Assembly (NCBI GenBank): GCA_963810615.1
Contig: CAWEOA010000008.1
Coordinates: 806,001 to 870,000, forward strand
DNA length: 64,000 nucleotides
Direction of reading: 5' to 3'
Origin: JARRQJ01 sp963810615
Lineage (GTDB): Bacteria > Pseudomonadota > Gammaproteobacteria > DRLM01
The notes below the pieces were generated by a model. It was given only the letters and a program-made list of their open reading frames with translations. It had not been told where the DNA came from and searched no databases. Position 1 is the first letter of the stretch; each line of letters opens with the position of its first letter. The translations under genes were made by a program, and so were the position numbers. Below, piece after piece: positions 46,052-54,899 of this stretch.

Positions 46052-46160
46052 CCCTCCCCTTCAAGGGGAGGGTAAGGGAGGGGATGGGATTAAACCTGCT
46101 ACGGAACCTATCCCCCTCCCGGCCTCTCCCTTTATGCCCTACGGGTATTGAAGGGGGGAG
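46052..46160. repeat. type A palindromic element, short form with enlarged tip
   Basis: Left arm CCCTCCCCTTCAAGGGGAGG... and right arm CCTATCCCCCTCCCGGCC... are inverted copies. The right tip has an insertion reading TTTATGCCCTACGGGTA, also seen in similar form at 38512-38530 and 54840-54856. Confidence 0.75.
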
Positions 46161-46256
46161 AATTGTATATGCGGGAAGGAACGAAAACTAATAAGGCCAG
46201 CCGTCTCAGGTGGGTCATGTTTTAACTAACGATGAGCTTTCAGGCTTATATGCTCA

Positions 46257-46312
46257 GCTGATAGCTGATAGCTGATAGCTGATAGCTGATAGCTGATAGC
46301 TGATAGCTGATA
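46257..46312. repeat. heptamer tandem repeat, 8 copies of GCTGATA
   Basis: Eight exact GCTGATA units, the reverse-complement phase of the AGCTATC arrays at 3531 and 5105. The array ends 15 bases before the amidotransferase ATG. Relative to the downstream gene it has the same orientation as the other two arrays. Confidence 0.97.
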
Positions 46313-46327
46313 GCCAGAGAATTATTT

Positions 46328-48211
46328 ATGTGCGGTATCGTAGGAATTTTCGACGTCAACGGGCAGCGCACGGTCAATAAGGACCTGCTGAATCGGATGA
46401 ACGAGTCTCAGCATCATCGGGGACCCGACGAGGGTGGCTTGCATACCGAGCCGGGGATCGGACTCGGGCACCGCCGTCTTTCCATTATCGACCTCTCCAG
46501 TGGCCAGCAGCCGCTGTTTAACGAGGATGGTTCGGTGGTGGTGGTCTTCAACGGCGAAATCTATAACTTTGCCGAATTGATGACGGAATTGCAGGCGCTC
46601 GGCCATCAGTTCCGCACGCGCTGCGATACCGAGGTCATCGTCCACGCCTGGGAGCAGTGGGGTGAGGACTGTGTCGACCGATTCCGCGGCATGTTCGCCT
46701 TTGCCGTATGGGATCGCAACCAGCAAAGCCTGTTTCTGGCCCGCGATCGTCTCGGCGTTAAACCGCTCTATTATGCACTGCTGCCCGGCGACCAATTTAT
46801 CTTCGGCTCCGAACTCAAGGCGCTCATGAGGCACCCCGGCCTGAACCGCGACATCGAGCCCCGTGCGGTGGAAGAATACTTTGCCTACGGCTACGTCCCC
46901 GAACCCAGGACCATATTCAAAGCGGCGAGGAAGCTGCCGCCGGGTCATATCCTGTTATTGAAGCGTGACGGTAAGACGGCCAAGCTGCGCCGCTATTGGG
47001 ATATACCCTTCCAATCCTTGCCGAAACTCTCCGAACAGGAAGCGTCTGAAGAGCTAATTCAACGGCTGCGCGAGGCGATCAAGATCCGAATGGTGGCGGA
47101 GGTGCCCCTGGGTGCATTTTTATCGGGTGGCGTGGATTCCAGTGCGGTAGTGGCCATGATGGCCGGGGTGAGCGCGGAGCCGGTGAATACCTGTTCCATC
47201 TCCTTCAGCGATCCCGCCTTCAACGAGGCGCAATTCGCCGCACAAGTGGCAAGCCGATACAAAACCCATCACTATGTGGATCAAGTCGAGTCCGAAGACT
47301 ACGATCTGATTGACACCTTGGCCGGTGTTTACGATGAGCCATATGCGGACAGCTCGGCACTGCCGACCTACCGCGTCTGTCAGCTGGCGCGCAAGCACGT
47401 CACCGTGGCCTTGTCCGGCGACGGCGGCGATGAGAACCTCGCCGGCTATCGCCGTTACCGCTGGCATACCTATGAAGAGCGCATGCGCGGCATGCTGCCG
47501 CTCAGTCTGCGACGTCCCTTATTCGGCACTCTGGGGCGACTCTATCCAAAAGCCGATTGGGCGCCCAAGATATTTCGCGCCAAGACCACATTTGAAGCCT
47601 TGGCGCGCGACAGCGTCGAAGGCTATTTTCACGGCGTCTCGGTCATGAGCGATGCCATGCGAGCCCGCTTGTTCAGCAAGGGCTTCCGCGGCGAGCTGCA
47701 GGGCTACCATGCCATCGAAGTAATGCGCAAGCATGCACAGCGCGCGCCGGATCATCCCTTATCACGTGTTCAGTATCTGGATATGAAGACCTATCTGGTG
47801 GGCGATATCCTGACCAAGGTGGACCGCGCCAGCATGGCTCATGCCTTGGAAGTGCGCGAACCGCTGTTGGATCATAAACTCATGGAGTGGTGGTCCGGAT
47901 TACCGCCGGCGATGAAGCTGCATGGCCGCGAGGGTAAGTACATATTCAAAAAGGCCTTGGAACCTTACCTGCCGAATGAGGTGCTCTATCGACCTAAAAT
48001 GGGATTCTCCGTGCCCTTGGCCGCATGGTTCCGCGGTCCCTTGCGCGAACGAGTCAGAGACGCAGTGCTGGGCTCGACATTGAAGGATACCGGTATCTTC
48101 AACCAGCGATTTCTCAAGGAAATGGTTGAACAACATCAATCCGGCCGGCGCGACTACAGTGCCGCGTTATGGACAGTAGTGATGTTCGAGGCTTTCCTAC
48201 GCCGACAGTAG
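46328..48211 (+). CDS. XrtA-associated asparagine-synthase-type amidotransferase
   Basis: Glutamine-dependent amidotransferase of 627 residues, standard in exosortase A loci, thought to amidate a uronic acid of the polymer. The N-terminal nucleophile Cys2 is present (MCGIVGIFDVNG), with the QHHRGPDEGG and GLGHRRLSIIDLSSGQQPL glutaminase motifs. The synthase domain has the PP-loop FLSGGVDSSAVVAMMAG, VALSGDGGDENLAGYRRYRW and YLVGDILTKVDRASMAHALEVREPLLDH. No good ribosome site is visible apart from AGAGA seven bases before the ATG, and the heptamer array lies just upstream. Followed by the GxxExxY element. Confidence 0.94.
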   Translation: MCGIVGIFDVNGQRTVNKDLLNRMNESQHHRGPDEGGLHTEPGIGLGHRRLSIIDLSSGQQPLFNEDGSVVVVFNGEIYNFAELMTELQALGHQFRTRCDTEVIVHAWEQWGEDCVDRFRGMFAFAVWDRNQQSLFLARDRLGVKPLYYALLPGDQFIFGSELKALMRHPGLNRDIEPRAVEEYFAYGYVPEPRTIFKAARKLPPGHILLLKRDGKTAKLRRYWDIPFQSLPKLSEQEASEELIQRLREAIKIRMVAEVPLGAFLSGGVDSSAVVAMMAGVSAEPVNTCSISFSDPAFNEAQFAAQVASRYKTHHYVDQVESEDYDLIDTLAGVYDEPYADSSALPTYRVCQLARKHVTVALSGDGGDENLAGYRRYRWHTYEERMRGMLPLSLRRPLFGTLGRLYPKADWAPKIFRAKTTFEALARDSVEGYFHGVSVMSDAMRARLFSKGFRGELQGYHAIEVMRKHAQRAPDHPLSRVQYLDMKTYLVGDILTKVDRASMAHALEVREPLLDHKLMEWWSGLPPAMKLHGREGKYIFKKALEPYLPNEVLYRPKMGFSVPLAAWFRGPLRERVRDAVLGSTLKDTGIFNQRFLKEMVEQHQSGRRDYSAALWTVVMFEAFLRRQ

Positions 48212-48216
48212 GAAGG

Positions 48217-48743
48217 ACCGCAAAGACGCAAAGGACGCGGAGATGCATGAAGATAGGAAAGAGGATATCTTATCTAGGGATATTATTGCGGCGGCCATCG
48301 AGGTGCATCGTGAATTGGGGCCCGGGTTATTGGAGTCGAGTTATGAAGAGTGTTTATGTCATGAACTGAAAACTAGAAGCATCACATACGAACGTCAGAA
48401 ATCACTGCCGGTATCTTATAAGGAAATAAGGCTGGATTGTGGATATCGACTGGATGTGGTGGTTGATAACCTTGTTATTTTGGAAATAAAAGCCGTAGAG
48501 TCCATGTTGCCAATTCATACAGCACAATTGCTAACCTATCTAAGGTTAGCCAATCTCAAGCTAGGATTGTTGATTAATTTCAATACGCCACAATTGCGAC
48601 AGGGCATTAAACGTGTCGTTAATAACTTATAAAATTTTATTCAATGTCAATACACCAGGATTGCGGCAGGATATTACGAATGTTGTTAAAAATTGATAGA
48701 AATGTTTTGCATTGAAACTTTGCGCTCTTTGCGTCTTTGCGGT
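48217..48743. mobile_element. 527-bp element with imperfect 26-bp inverted ends and a GxxExxY nuclease gene
   Basis: The left end 48217-48242 (ACCGCAAAGACGCAAAGGAC...) and right end 48718-48743 are inverted copies of one 26-bp repeat, identical over the outer 17 bases. The only gene inside encodes a GxxExxY protein that starts one base after the left end. The right end lies 7 bases before the next glycosyltransferase start. A solo copy of the repeat is at 38256. Confidence 0.7.
48243..48632 (+). CDS. GxxExxY protein, PD-(D/E)XK nuclease superfamily
   Basis: A 129-residue protein of the GxxExxY family. The name-giving motif is GLLESSY in ELGPGLLESSYEECLCHEL. The nuclease-like signature is DCGYRLDVVVDNLVILEIKAVE, with Asp and the Glu-x-Lys pair. 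HTAQLLTYLRLANLKLGLLINFNTPQLRQGIKRVVN closes the domain. The start codon abuts the left repeat. The family is widespread and often found in several copies per genome without known function. Base composition is more AT-rich than in the neighbours, consistent with transfer. Confidence 0.88.
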   Translation: MHEDRKEDILSRDIIAAAIEVHRELGPGLLESSYEECLCHELKTRSITYERQKSLPVSYKEIRLDCGYRLDVVVDNLVILEIKAVESMLPIHTAQLLTYLRLANLKLGLLINFNTPQLRQGIKRVVNNL

Positions 48744-48750
48744 GAATAAA

Positions 48751-49989
48751 ATGCGTATCCTCCATATTTTCGATCACTCAATTCCCCTGCACAGCGGTTA
48801 CACCTTTCGTTCCCGCGCTATCCTGCGCGAGCAGCGCAAGCTGGGCTGGGAGACCGCGCACATTACCAGCGCCAAGCATGCCGCTGAGTTGGCGTCTCAA
48901 GGCAAAGAGGTATCGTTGGAGGAAGACGTAGAGGGACTGCATTTCTATCGGACAGAGCTTCCAAGTGGTGTTCTCTCGCGCCTACCGGTATTCGACCAAC
49001 TAGCCGTAATCAACAGTCTTTCCCGGCGTCTATCGCAAGTGATTCCATTGGTGAAACCCGATATCCTCCATGCCCATTCACCGGCCCTCAACGGCATGGC
49101 GGCGCTGCGCGCTGCCAAGAAATTCAACATTCCTGTGGTATATGAGGTGCGGGCATTTTGGGAAGACGCAGCGGTGGATCATGGTACCTGCCGAGAAGGT
49201 GACACCCGCTATCGTGCCACGCGCGCCCTCGAGACGAATGTCCTGCGGCGCGCTGATGCGGTGACATGTATTTGCGAAGGCTTGCGCGGTGATATCATTG
49301 CGCGCGGCATCCCCGATCAGAAAGTTACCGTGATTCCAAATGCAGTCGATATCGAGCATTTCCAGGTAGGTGCCGTACCTGACCCTGAATTGGCGAGATC
49401 ATTGGGCTTGGAAGGCAAGACGGTATTGGGTTTTATCGGTTCGTTTTATGCCTACGAGGGTTTGTCGCTATTGTTAGACGCCCTGCCACACATGGTAGCC
49501 GAACGACCGGACATCAGGGTGTTATTAGTAGGTGGTGGTCAAGAGGAACAAAATCTCAAGAGCCAAGCGCAGGATCTGGGCGTAGCAGACAAGGTTATAT
49601 TCACCGGCCGTGTTGCTCATGGCGAGGTGCAGCATTATTACGACCTGGTGGATGTGCTGGTCTATCCGCGTCTGTCGATGCGGCTCACCGATCTGGTTAC
49701 GCCGCTTAAGCCCTTGGAGGCCATGGCCCAGGGGCGGCTGGTGGTAGCCTCCGATGTCGGCGGTCACCGTGAGTTGATCCGCGACGGCGAAACCGGCTGT
49801 CTATTCCGCGCGGGTGATGCGCGACACCTTGCAGCGACGGTGCTACAAGTCCTGGAGGCACATCAGCTATGGCCGGCACTCCGTGCCGCTGCACGACACT
49901 TCGTCGAGCAGGAACGCAATTGGCAGGCGAGCGTAGCTCGCTATCAAGCCGTATATGAGGCACTTGCCGCGTCGAGACGCACTGCATGA
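48751..49989 (+). CDS. XrtA-associated glycosyltransferase (third)
   Basis: GT4-family glycosyltransferase of 412 residues. The opening MRILHIFDHSIPLHSGYTFRSRAILREQ is typical of the exosortase A-associated glycosyltransferase family. Further on are HAHSPALNGMAALRAAKKF, YEVRAFWEDAAVDHGT, VIPNAVDIEHFQVG, VLGFIGSFYAYEGLSLLLDAL and a C-terminal VYPRLSMRLTDLVTPLKPLEAMAQGRLVVASDVGG. The ATG at 48751 is chosen because codons further upstream come from the inverted repeat of the GxxExxY element. Its stop overlaps the next start by four bases (ATGA). Confidence 0.93.
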   Translation: MRILHIFDHSIPLHSGYTFRSRAILREQRKLGWETAHITSAKHAAELASQGKEVSLEEDVEGLHFYRTELPSGVLSRLPVFDQLAVINSLSRRLSQVIPLVKPDILHAHSPALNGMAALRAAKKFNIPVVYEVRAFWEDAAVDHGTCREGDTRYRATRALETNVLRRADAVTCICEGLRGDIIARGIPDQKVTVIPNAVDIEHFQVGAVPDPELARSLGLEGKTVLGFIGSFYAYEGLSLLLDALPHMVAERPDIRVLLVGGGQEEQNLKSQAQDLGVADKVIFTGRVAHGEVQHYYDLVDVLVYPRLSMRLTDLVTPLKPLEAMAQGRLVVASDVGGHRELIRDGETGCLFRAGDARHLAATVLQVLEAHQLWPALRAAARHFVEQERNWQASVARYQAVYEALAASRRTA

Positions 49990-51215
49990 GCGAGTGCCGT
50001 CCTCGCCTGGTGGTGTTCAGCACCTTATTCCCCCATCCCGGACAACCCCATGCCGGGGTATTCATTCGCGAGCGCATGTTTCGCGTGGGACAGGAGTTGC
50101 CCTTGGTGGTGGTGGCGCCGGTACCCTGGTTTCCCTTTCAGGGGCTGATCCGCCTTTTCCGTCGCCATTTTCGCCCTGTTGCGCCGTATCATGAGGTACA
50201 ACAGGGTTTTGACGTGTATCATCCGCGTTTTTTTTCGATCCCCGGCTTCTTCAAGGCATGGGATGGTTTCTTTATGGCCCTGGGCAGTTACCGGCTACTG
50301 ACGCGCCTGCAACGACAGCAGGGCCTGGATATCATAGATGCGCATTTTGCCTACCCGGACGGTTATGCAGCCACATTGCTGGGTAAGTGGTGCAAGATGG
50401 CGGTAACCATCACCTTGCGCGGTACGGAGATTCCTTTGTCAAAATATCCGGCACGGCGGCGGCGGATCGTGCAGGCCCTGGCGTGCGCGGATCGGGTATT
50501 TTCCGTGGCTGAATCCCTTAAACGATATGTTACAACTCTGGGTGCTGACGCCGATAAAATCCTTGTGGTGGGTAACGGAGTCGACAGCCAAAAATTTTCG
50601 CCGATAAACAAGGCCGAAGCGCGTGCGTCGCTGGGCTTGCCGGCCGATGCTCCATTATTGATTACCGTTGGTGGTCTGGTGGAGCGCAAGGGATTTCATC
50701 GGGTGATAGAGCTGCTGCCTGAACTGCGTAGAGAATTTCCGAATTTGATCTACCTGATTGTCGGTGGCGCCAGTGCGGAGGGGGATTGGAGAGCGCGGCT
50801 CGAGGCGCAGGTTGCGCAGTTGGGATTGAAAGAGGCTGTGTATTTTCTAGGAGCAATGCCGTCAGAGAAGTTGCGTGCTCCCTTATCGGCCGCCGACGTA
50901 TTTGTTCTCGCTACCCGTAATGAAGGTTGGGCCAATGTATTGCTTGAGGCGATGGCTTGTGGCTTGCCGGTCGTGGCTACCGATGTAGGTGGAAATCGGG
51001 AGGTGATATGCGACGAAAGGTACGGCAGAATTATACCCTTCGGCGATTCTGTAGCGCTGCAGGAGGCGATTTCCTCCTCCTTGCTAAAGGGCTGGGATAG
51101 TAACGCCATTATCGCCTATGCCCGCGATAATGATTGGACTAAACGGGTGGCGATATTGGTCGGGGAATTCGAAGGTATATGTCGTGAAAAAGGATTCATG
51201 AACCATGGCGGTTGA
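49986..51215 (+). CDS. GT4-family glycosyltransferase
   Basis: Glycosyltransferase of 409 residues, coupled to the preceding one by an ATGA overlap. Motifs: VFSTLFPHPGQPHAGVFIRERMFRVG, DIIDAHFAYPDGYAATLLGKW, VTITLRGTEIPL, VVGNGVDSQKFSPI, ITVGGLVERKGFHRVIELLPEL and FVLATRNEGWANVLLEAMACGLPVVATDVGGNREVI with the E-x7-E donor motif. The acceptor and donor sugars are not known. Eleven bases of its end overlap the following sulfotransferase-like gene, so the group from 48751 to 54756 reads as one operon. Confidence 0.92.
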   Translation: MSECRPRLVVFSTLFPHPGQPHAGVFIRERMFRVGQELPLVVVAPVPWFPFQGLIRLFRRHFRPVAPYHEVQQGFDVYHPRFFSIPGFFKAWDGFFMALGSYRLLTRLQRQQGLDIIDAHFAYPDGYAATLLGKWCKMAVTITLRGTEIPLSKYPARRRRIVQALACADRVFSVAESLKRYVTTLGADADKILVVGNGVDSQKFSPINKAEARASLGLPADAPLLITVGGLVERKGFHRVIELLPELRREFPNLIYLIVGGASAEGDWRARLEAQVAQLGLKEAVYFLGAMPSEKLRAPLSAADVFVLATRNEGWANVLLEAMACGLPVVATDVGGNREVICDERYGRIIPFGDSVALQEAISSSLLKGWDSNAIIAYARDNDWTKRVAILVGEFEGICREKGFMNHGG

Positions 51216-52062
51216 GACATTCTGGCGAAGAGTGCGGGCTAAAACCGCACGGGATTGTCTGTTGACCAGCAAAGGAATAATACAGCGTACAAACCGTTTG
51301 ATTGCCCGAGAGGCTCAGGAAAGACGATATGTGTTTGTGGCGGGAATGCAACGTTCCGGAACAAACATGATGATGGATGTTCTTGAAAGAAGTTATGAGA
51401 GCGCTGTTTTTCACGAGAGCGATCCCCGTGCCTTCGATAATTATCAAATGCGAGATAGGGCAGTGATCCATGATCTGGCTAAGCATTCCCCAGCGCCGAT
51501 ATTCATTATTAAGGCTTTGTGTGAATTGCAGGAGCTGAGATCGTTAATGGACGAGTTTTCACCGGCCAAGGCACTATGGGTGATGCGCAATTTCGAAGAT
51601 GTGGTGAACTCCATGTTGGTTTCATTTCGCAACCAGGCCAAGCAAGTGCAACGCATAGTTGCGAATCGAGGCGATGATGGCTGGTGGTTGGGGCGGGGGA
51701 TGTCCGATGAAACTTTTTCGCTACTTGAAAAGCTGGTGCACCCCGAGATAAATGATGCCACTGCGGCGGCCTTGCAATGGTATTTTCGTAATATATTATT
51801 TTTTGAACAGAGTCTGGATAAGGATCCGCGAGTAATGCCGGTTGGATATGAAGCATTGGTAACCAATCCTCAGGAACAATTTAAAAAAGTCTTTTCATTT
51901 TTGGGGCTGAGCTATACGCCGCGAATGGCAAGTAATGTCTTCGCCAATTCCATACGCCGCCGTAAATCGCCGGATATTAAGCCGGAAGTGCGGGTGGTAT
52001 GTGAAGAGTTGAGCGTTCAGATCGATCGGGTATTGGCCGTCAGAGGGGTAGGTCATGACTGA
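51205..52062 (+). CDS. sulfotransferase-family protein
   Basis: A 285-residue P-loop protein of the sulfotransferase family. The 5'-phosphosulfate-binding loop is YVFVAGMQRSGTNMMMDVLERSY. The second conserved region (3'-phosphate binding) is KALWVMRNFEDVVNSMLVSFRNQ. VMPVGYEALVTNPQEQFKKVFSFLGLSYTPRMASNV is the usual C-terminal part. It probably moves sulfate from PAPS onto a sugar hydroxyl of the polymer. It is overlapped at both ends by its neighbours, so it is part of the glycosyltransferase operon. Somewhat more AT-rich than its neighbours. Confidence 0.85.
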   Translation: MAVETFWRRVRAKTARDCLLTSKGIIQRTNRLIAREAQERRYVFVAGMQRSGTNMMMDVLERSYESAVFHESDPRAFDNYQMRDRAVIHDLAKHSPAPIFIIKALCELQELRSLMDEFSPAKALWVMRNFEDVVNSMLVSFRNQAKQVQRIVANRGDDGWWLGRGMSDETFSLLEKLVHPEINDATAAALQWYFRNILFFEQSLDKDPRVMPVGYEALVTNPQEQFKKVFSFLGLSYTPRMASNVFANSIRRRKSPDIKPEVRVVCEELSVQIDRVLAVRGVGHD

Positions 52063-53416
52063 TCTCTATACACGTTTGGTGACGAATTTTCTCTTTCCTG
52101 TGCACGAGAGCCTGAAGGGCCATGATACGGTGCATATACGTCGACAGATGGAAGAGACCCAGTGGTGGTCGAGCGATAAGCTGGCAGTCCTACAACTAGA
52201 GCGGCTGCGCAGGCTACTGCAGCAGGCTTATCGTCACGTACCTTACTATAGGCGAGTTCTCGATGAAATTGGGATGGTTGATGGTGCAATCGACGCGTTG
52301 GACGATCTGAGTAGAATACCATTTCTGACAAAATCCATAATCCGCGCCAACAGTGATGATTTAAAATCCGAACAGTCGCAAGGCTTGACCCGTTTTAACA
52401 CCGGTGGTTCCAGTGGAGAGCCATTGATCTTTTGGATAGGTAAGGAGCGGGTGAGTCACGATGTGGCTGCCAAGTGGCGGGCCACCCGTTGGTGGGGTGT
52501 GGACATCGGAGATCCCGAGATCGTGGTATGGGGTTCGCCGATTGAGTTGGGTTCGCAGGACCGTCTTCGCGTATTGCGCGATATGCTGCTGCGCAGTCAT
52601 TTGCTCCCGGCCTTCGAAATGTCGGAGCGCAGGTTAGATGAATTCGTCGATACGCTCCGCACGGTGCGGCCACGCATGGTGTTCGGTTATCCATCTTCGA
52701 TCAGCCTGATAGCCGAACATGCCGCCAAGCAAGGTAAGCGTCTCGATAATATGGGGACCAAGGTTGTATTCGTAACCTCTGAGCGCCTGTACGATCATCA
52801 ACGGGTGAGCATCGAGCAGGCCTTCGCCTGTCCTGTGGCCAATGGTTATGGTGGCCGCGATGCGGGCTTCATAGCCCATCAATGCCCGGCGGGGGGTATG
52901 CATATTACCGCCGAGGATATAATCGTCGAAATCATTGACGCCGATGGTAAGGTCCTTCCCCCCGGCCACGAGGGCGAAGTAGTGATAACTCATTTAGCCA
53001 CCGGCGATTTTCCCTTTATTCGCTATCGCACCGGTGACGTAGCTGTCGTGGACGATATGGCCTGTTCCTGTGGGCGCGGCCTGCCGCTATTAAAAGAGAT
53101 TCAGGGAAGAGCCACCGATTTTGTGATGGCGGCGGATGGCAGTATTATGCATGGTTTGGCGCTGATTTACGTGATCCGCGACATTCCAGGTGTGGAGACC
53201 TTCAGAATTGTGCAAGAATCCTTACATGAGACGCGAGTGCAGTTGGTGACTAATGAAAGTTTCGCTGATGAAAATATGCAAGGTATTGTGCAGGGTCTTA
53301 AACAGCGTTTGGGTAAGGATGTAAATGTGCGGATTGAACGCGTAAACGACATACCCAGGGAAGCATCGGGTAAATACCGATATGTTGTGAGCAGGGTGAC
53401 AGCGGCAACTCATTAA
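52055..53416 (+). CDS. phenylacetate-CoA ligase/CapK-like adenylate-forming enzyme
   Basis: Adenylate-forming enzyme of 453 residues related to phenylacetate-CoA ligase and to CapK of capsule clusters. The ATP-binding loop is LTRFNTGGSSGEPLIFWIG. Other motifs are ANGYGGRDAGFIAHQCPAGGMHITAEDIIVEIIDADG, FIRYRTGDVAVVDDMACSCGRGLPLLKEIQGRATDFV and a C-terminal lysine region in REASGKYRYVVS. CapK-like proteins in polysaccharide loci probably activate a carboxylic acid for attachment to sugar. Overlaps the sulfotransferase by eight bases. The acid substrate is unknown. Confidence 0.88.
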   Translation: MTDLYTRLVTNFLFPVHESLKGHDTVHIRRQMEETQWWSSDKLAVLQLERLRRLLQQAYRHVPYYRRVLDEIGMVDGAIDALDDLSRIPFLTKSIIRANSDDLKSEQSQGLTRFNTGGSSGEPLIFWIGKERVSHDVAAKWRATRWWGVDIGDPEIVVWGSPIELGSQDRLRVLRDMLLRSHLLPAFEMSERRLDEFVDTLRTVRPRMVFGYPSSISLIAEHAAKQGKRLDNMGTKVVFVTSERLYDHQRVSIEQAFACPVANGYGGRDAGFIAHQCPAGGMHITAEDIIVEIIDADGKVLPPGHEGEVVITHLATGDFPFIRYRTGDVAVVDDMACSCGRGLPLLKEIQGRATDFVMAADGSIMHGLALIYVIRDIPGVETFRIVQESLHETRVQLVTNESFADENMQGIVQGLKQRLGKDVNVRIERVNDIPREASGKYRYVVSRVTAATH

Positions 53417-53430
53417 GGTGCGTTAAAGTA

Positions 53431-54756
53431 ATGCGTGATCTATTCGTAACGATGGTCGTGATGGGCAGTTTGCCCTTAATCCTCTATCGACCCTACATTG
53501 GGATCTTGATGTGGTCATGGATAGGATATATGAATCCCCATCGCCTTTCGTGGGGATTCGCGGCAGATTTTCCGTTTGCCATGATCATAGCTATCACAAC
53601 CTTGACGGCGATGCTGTTTTCCCGCGAGAGTAAAAAGATCCCCATTACCCGTGAGACCATTGTGTTGTTGATGTTTATCGCCTGGATGGGGATAACGACG
53701 CTCACCGCTCTGCACCCCGACCTTGCCCAAACGGAATATATCAAGGTGATCAAGATACAATTGATGACCTTCGTGACCATGATGTTGATGATCGACAGGC
53801 GGCGGATAGAATTGCTGGTGTGGATCATCGCACTGTCCTTGGGGTTTTATGGCGTCAAGGGCGGTATATTCACTATTACCAGTGGTGGTGGCTATCATGT
53901 CTTGGGGCCTCCTCGTACTTTCATTGGCGGTAATAATGAAATGGGTTTGGCCTTGATCATGACCATGCCACTCATGCGTTACCTGCATCTTCAGGCGAAA
54001 AGGATTTGGGTGAAATGGGGCTTGATGGCGGCTATGGGTTTAACCATTGTGGCGATATTCGGGACGCAATCGCGTGGTGCCTTGCTGGGCCTGGTAGTGA
54101 TGGCCTTAATAATGATTTGGAAGACGCGCAGACGTTTTGCACTTTTGTCCATATTGGGGGTGGTGGCGGTATCCGCCTTCTTTTTCATGCCGGGATCCTG
54201 GCATGAGCGCATGAGTAGTATTCAGAACTACCAGGAAGATGCGTCAGCACAGGGACGAATCAACGCCTGGAAGTTTGCCTACAACCTCGCCAAGGCCAGG
54301 CCGCTGGTGGGTGGGGGCAACCAGTCGTTTACCCGTGATCTATTCGCTCGTTATGCTCCCGAACCCACGAACGTACATGATGCCCACAGCATTTATTTCG
54401 AAGTCTTGGGTGAGCACGGCTTTGTAGGCTTGTCTCTATTCCTGCTCCTGGGTTGGTTTGTCTGGCGCAGTTGTTCGCAGATAGCAAAGATGACCGGAAC
54501 TCACCCGGACGGACAATGGATGGCCGATCTCGCGAGAATGGTTCAGGTGAGTGTGATTGGGTACGCGACCAGTGGTGCGTTTCTTGGTCTGGCCTATTTC
54601 GATCTCTATTATCACCTGATAGCCATCGTTATCTTACTGAAGGTTCAAGTGCAGAAATTGTCGGAGCAGTCGATTACAGCTCCGGCGCAAGAGGCGCGGG
54701 ATATTCGAGGTCTCCGGCAGCAGGGCGCCGTAGTCGGGCGTTTTGCGGGAAAATGA
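53431..54756 (+). CDS. putative O-glycosylation ligase, exosortase A-associated (Wzy/O-ligase type)
   Basis: Integral membrane protein of 441 residues with about ten to twelve helices, of the O-antigen ligase/polymerase superfamily in its exosortase A-associated form. The N-terminal VTMVVMGSLPLILYRPYIGILMWSWIGYMNPHRLSWGFA block is the family signature. The large loop includes SAQGRINAWKFAYNLAKARPLVGGGNQSFTRDLFARYAPEP and the catalytic-type His in NVHDAHSIYFEVLGEHGFVGL. It may polymerise repeat units or attach glycans to PEP-CTERM proteins, as is proposed for the family. Last gene of the plus-strand operon; it is convergent with the following minus-strand gene. Confidence 0.92.
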   Translation: MRDLFVTMVVMGSLPLILYRPYIGILMWSWIGYMNPHRLSWGFAADFPFAMIIAITTLTAMLFSRESKKIPITRETIVLLMFIAWMGITTLTALHPDLAQTEYIKVIKIQLMTFVTMMLMIDRRRIELLVWIIALSLGFYGVKGGIFTITSGGGYHVLGPPRTFIGGNNEMGLALIMTMPLMRYLHLQAKRIWVKWGLMAAMGLTIVAIFGTQSRGALLGLVVMALIMIWKTRRRFALLSILGVVAVSAFFFMPGSWHERMSSIQNYQEDASAQGRINAWKFAYNLAKARPLVGGGNQSFTRDLFARYAPEPTNVHDAHSIYFEVLGEHGFVGLSLFLLLGWFVWRSCSQIAKMTGTHPDGQWMADLARMVQVSVIGYATSGAFLGLAYFDLYYHLIAIVILLKVQVQKLSEQSITAPAQEARDIRGLRQQGAVVGRFAGK

Positions 54757-54899
54757 ATCAGATTATGCGAGCATTATGGATGCGAGATATTGCCTTATTA
54801 TCCGCTCTTGCAGGTCATGATTATGCCAAAACAAGATTTCTACCCTAGGGCATAAATCGCGTGCACTCGAAATGACAAAATAATCGGATATACCTTGAA

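Larger units (their letters stand above)
45961..46327. other. gap with a type A element and a heptamer array before the amidotransferase
   Basis: No gene. Contains the type A palindromic element at 46052-46160 and the (GCTGATA)8 array at 46257-46312, which ends 15 bases before the next start codon, inside or next to the ribosome-binding region. Confidence 0.75.
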
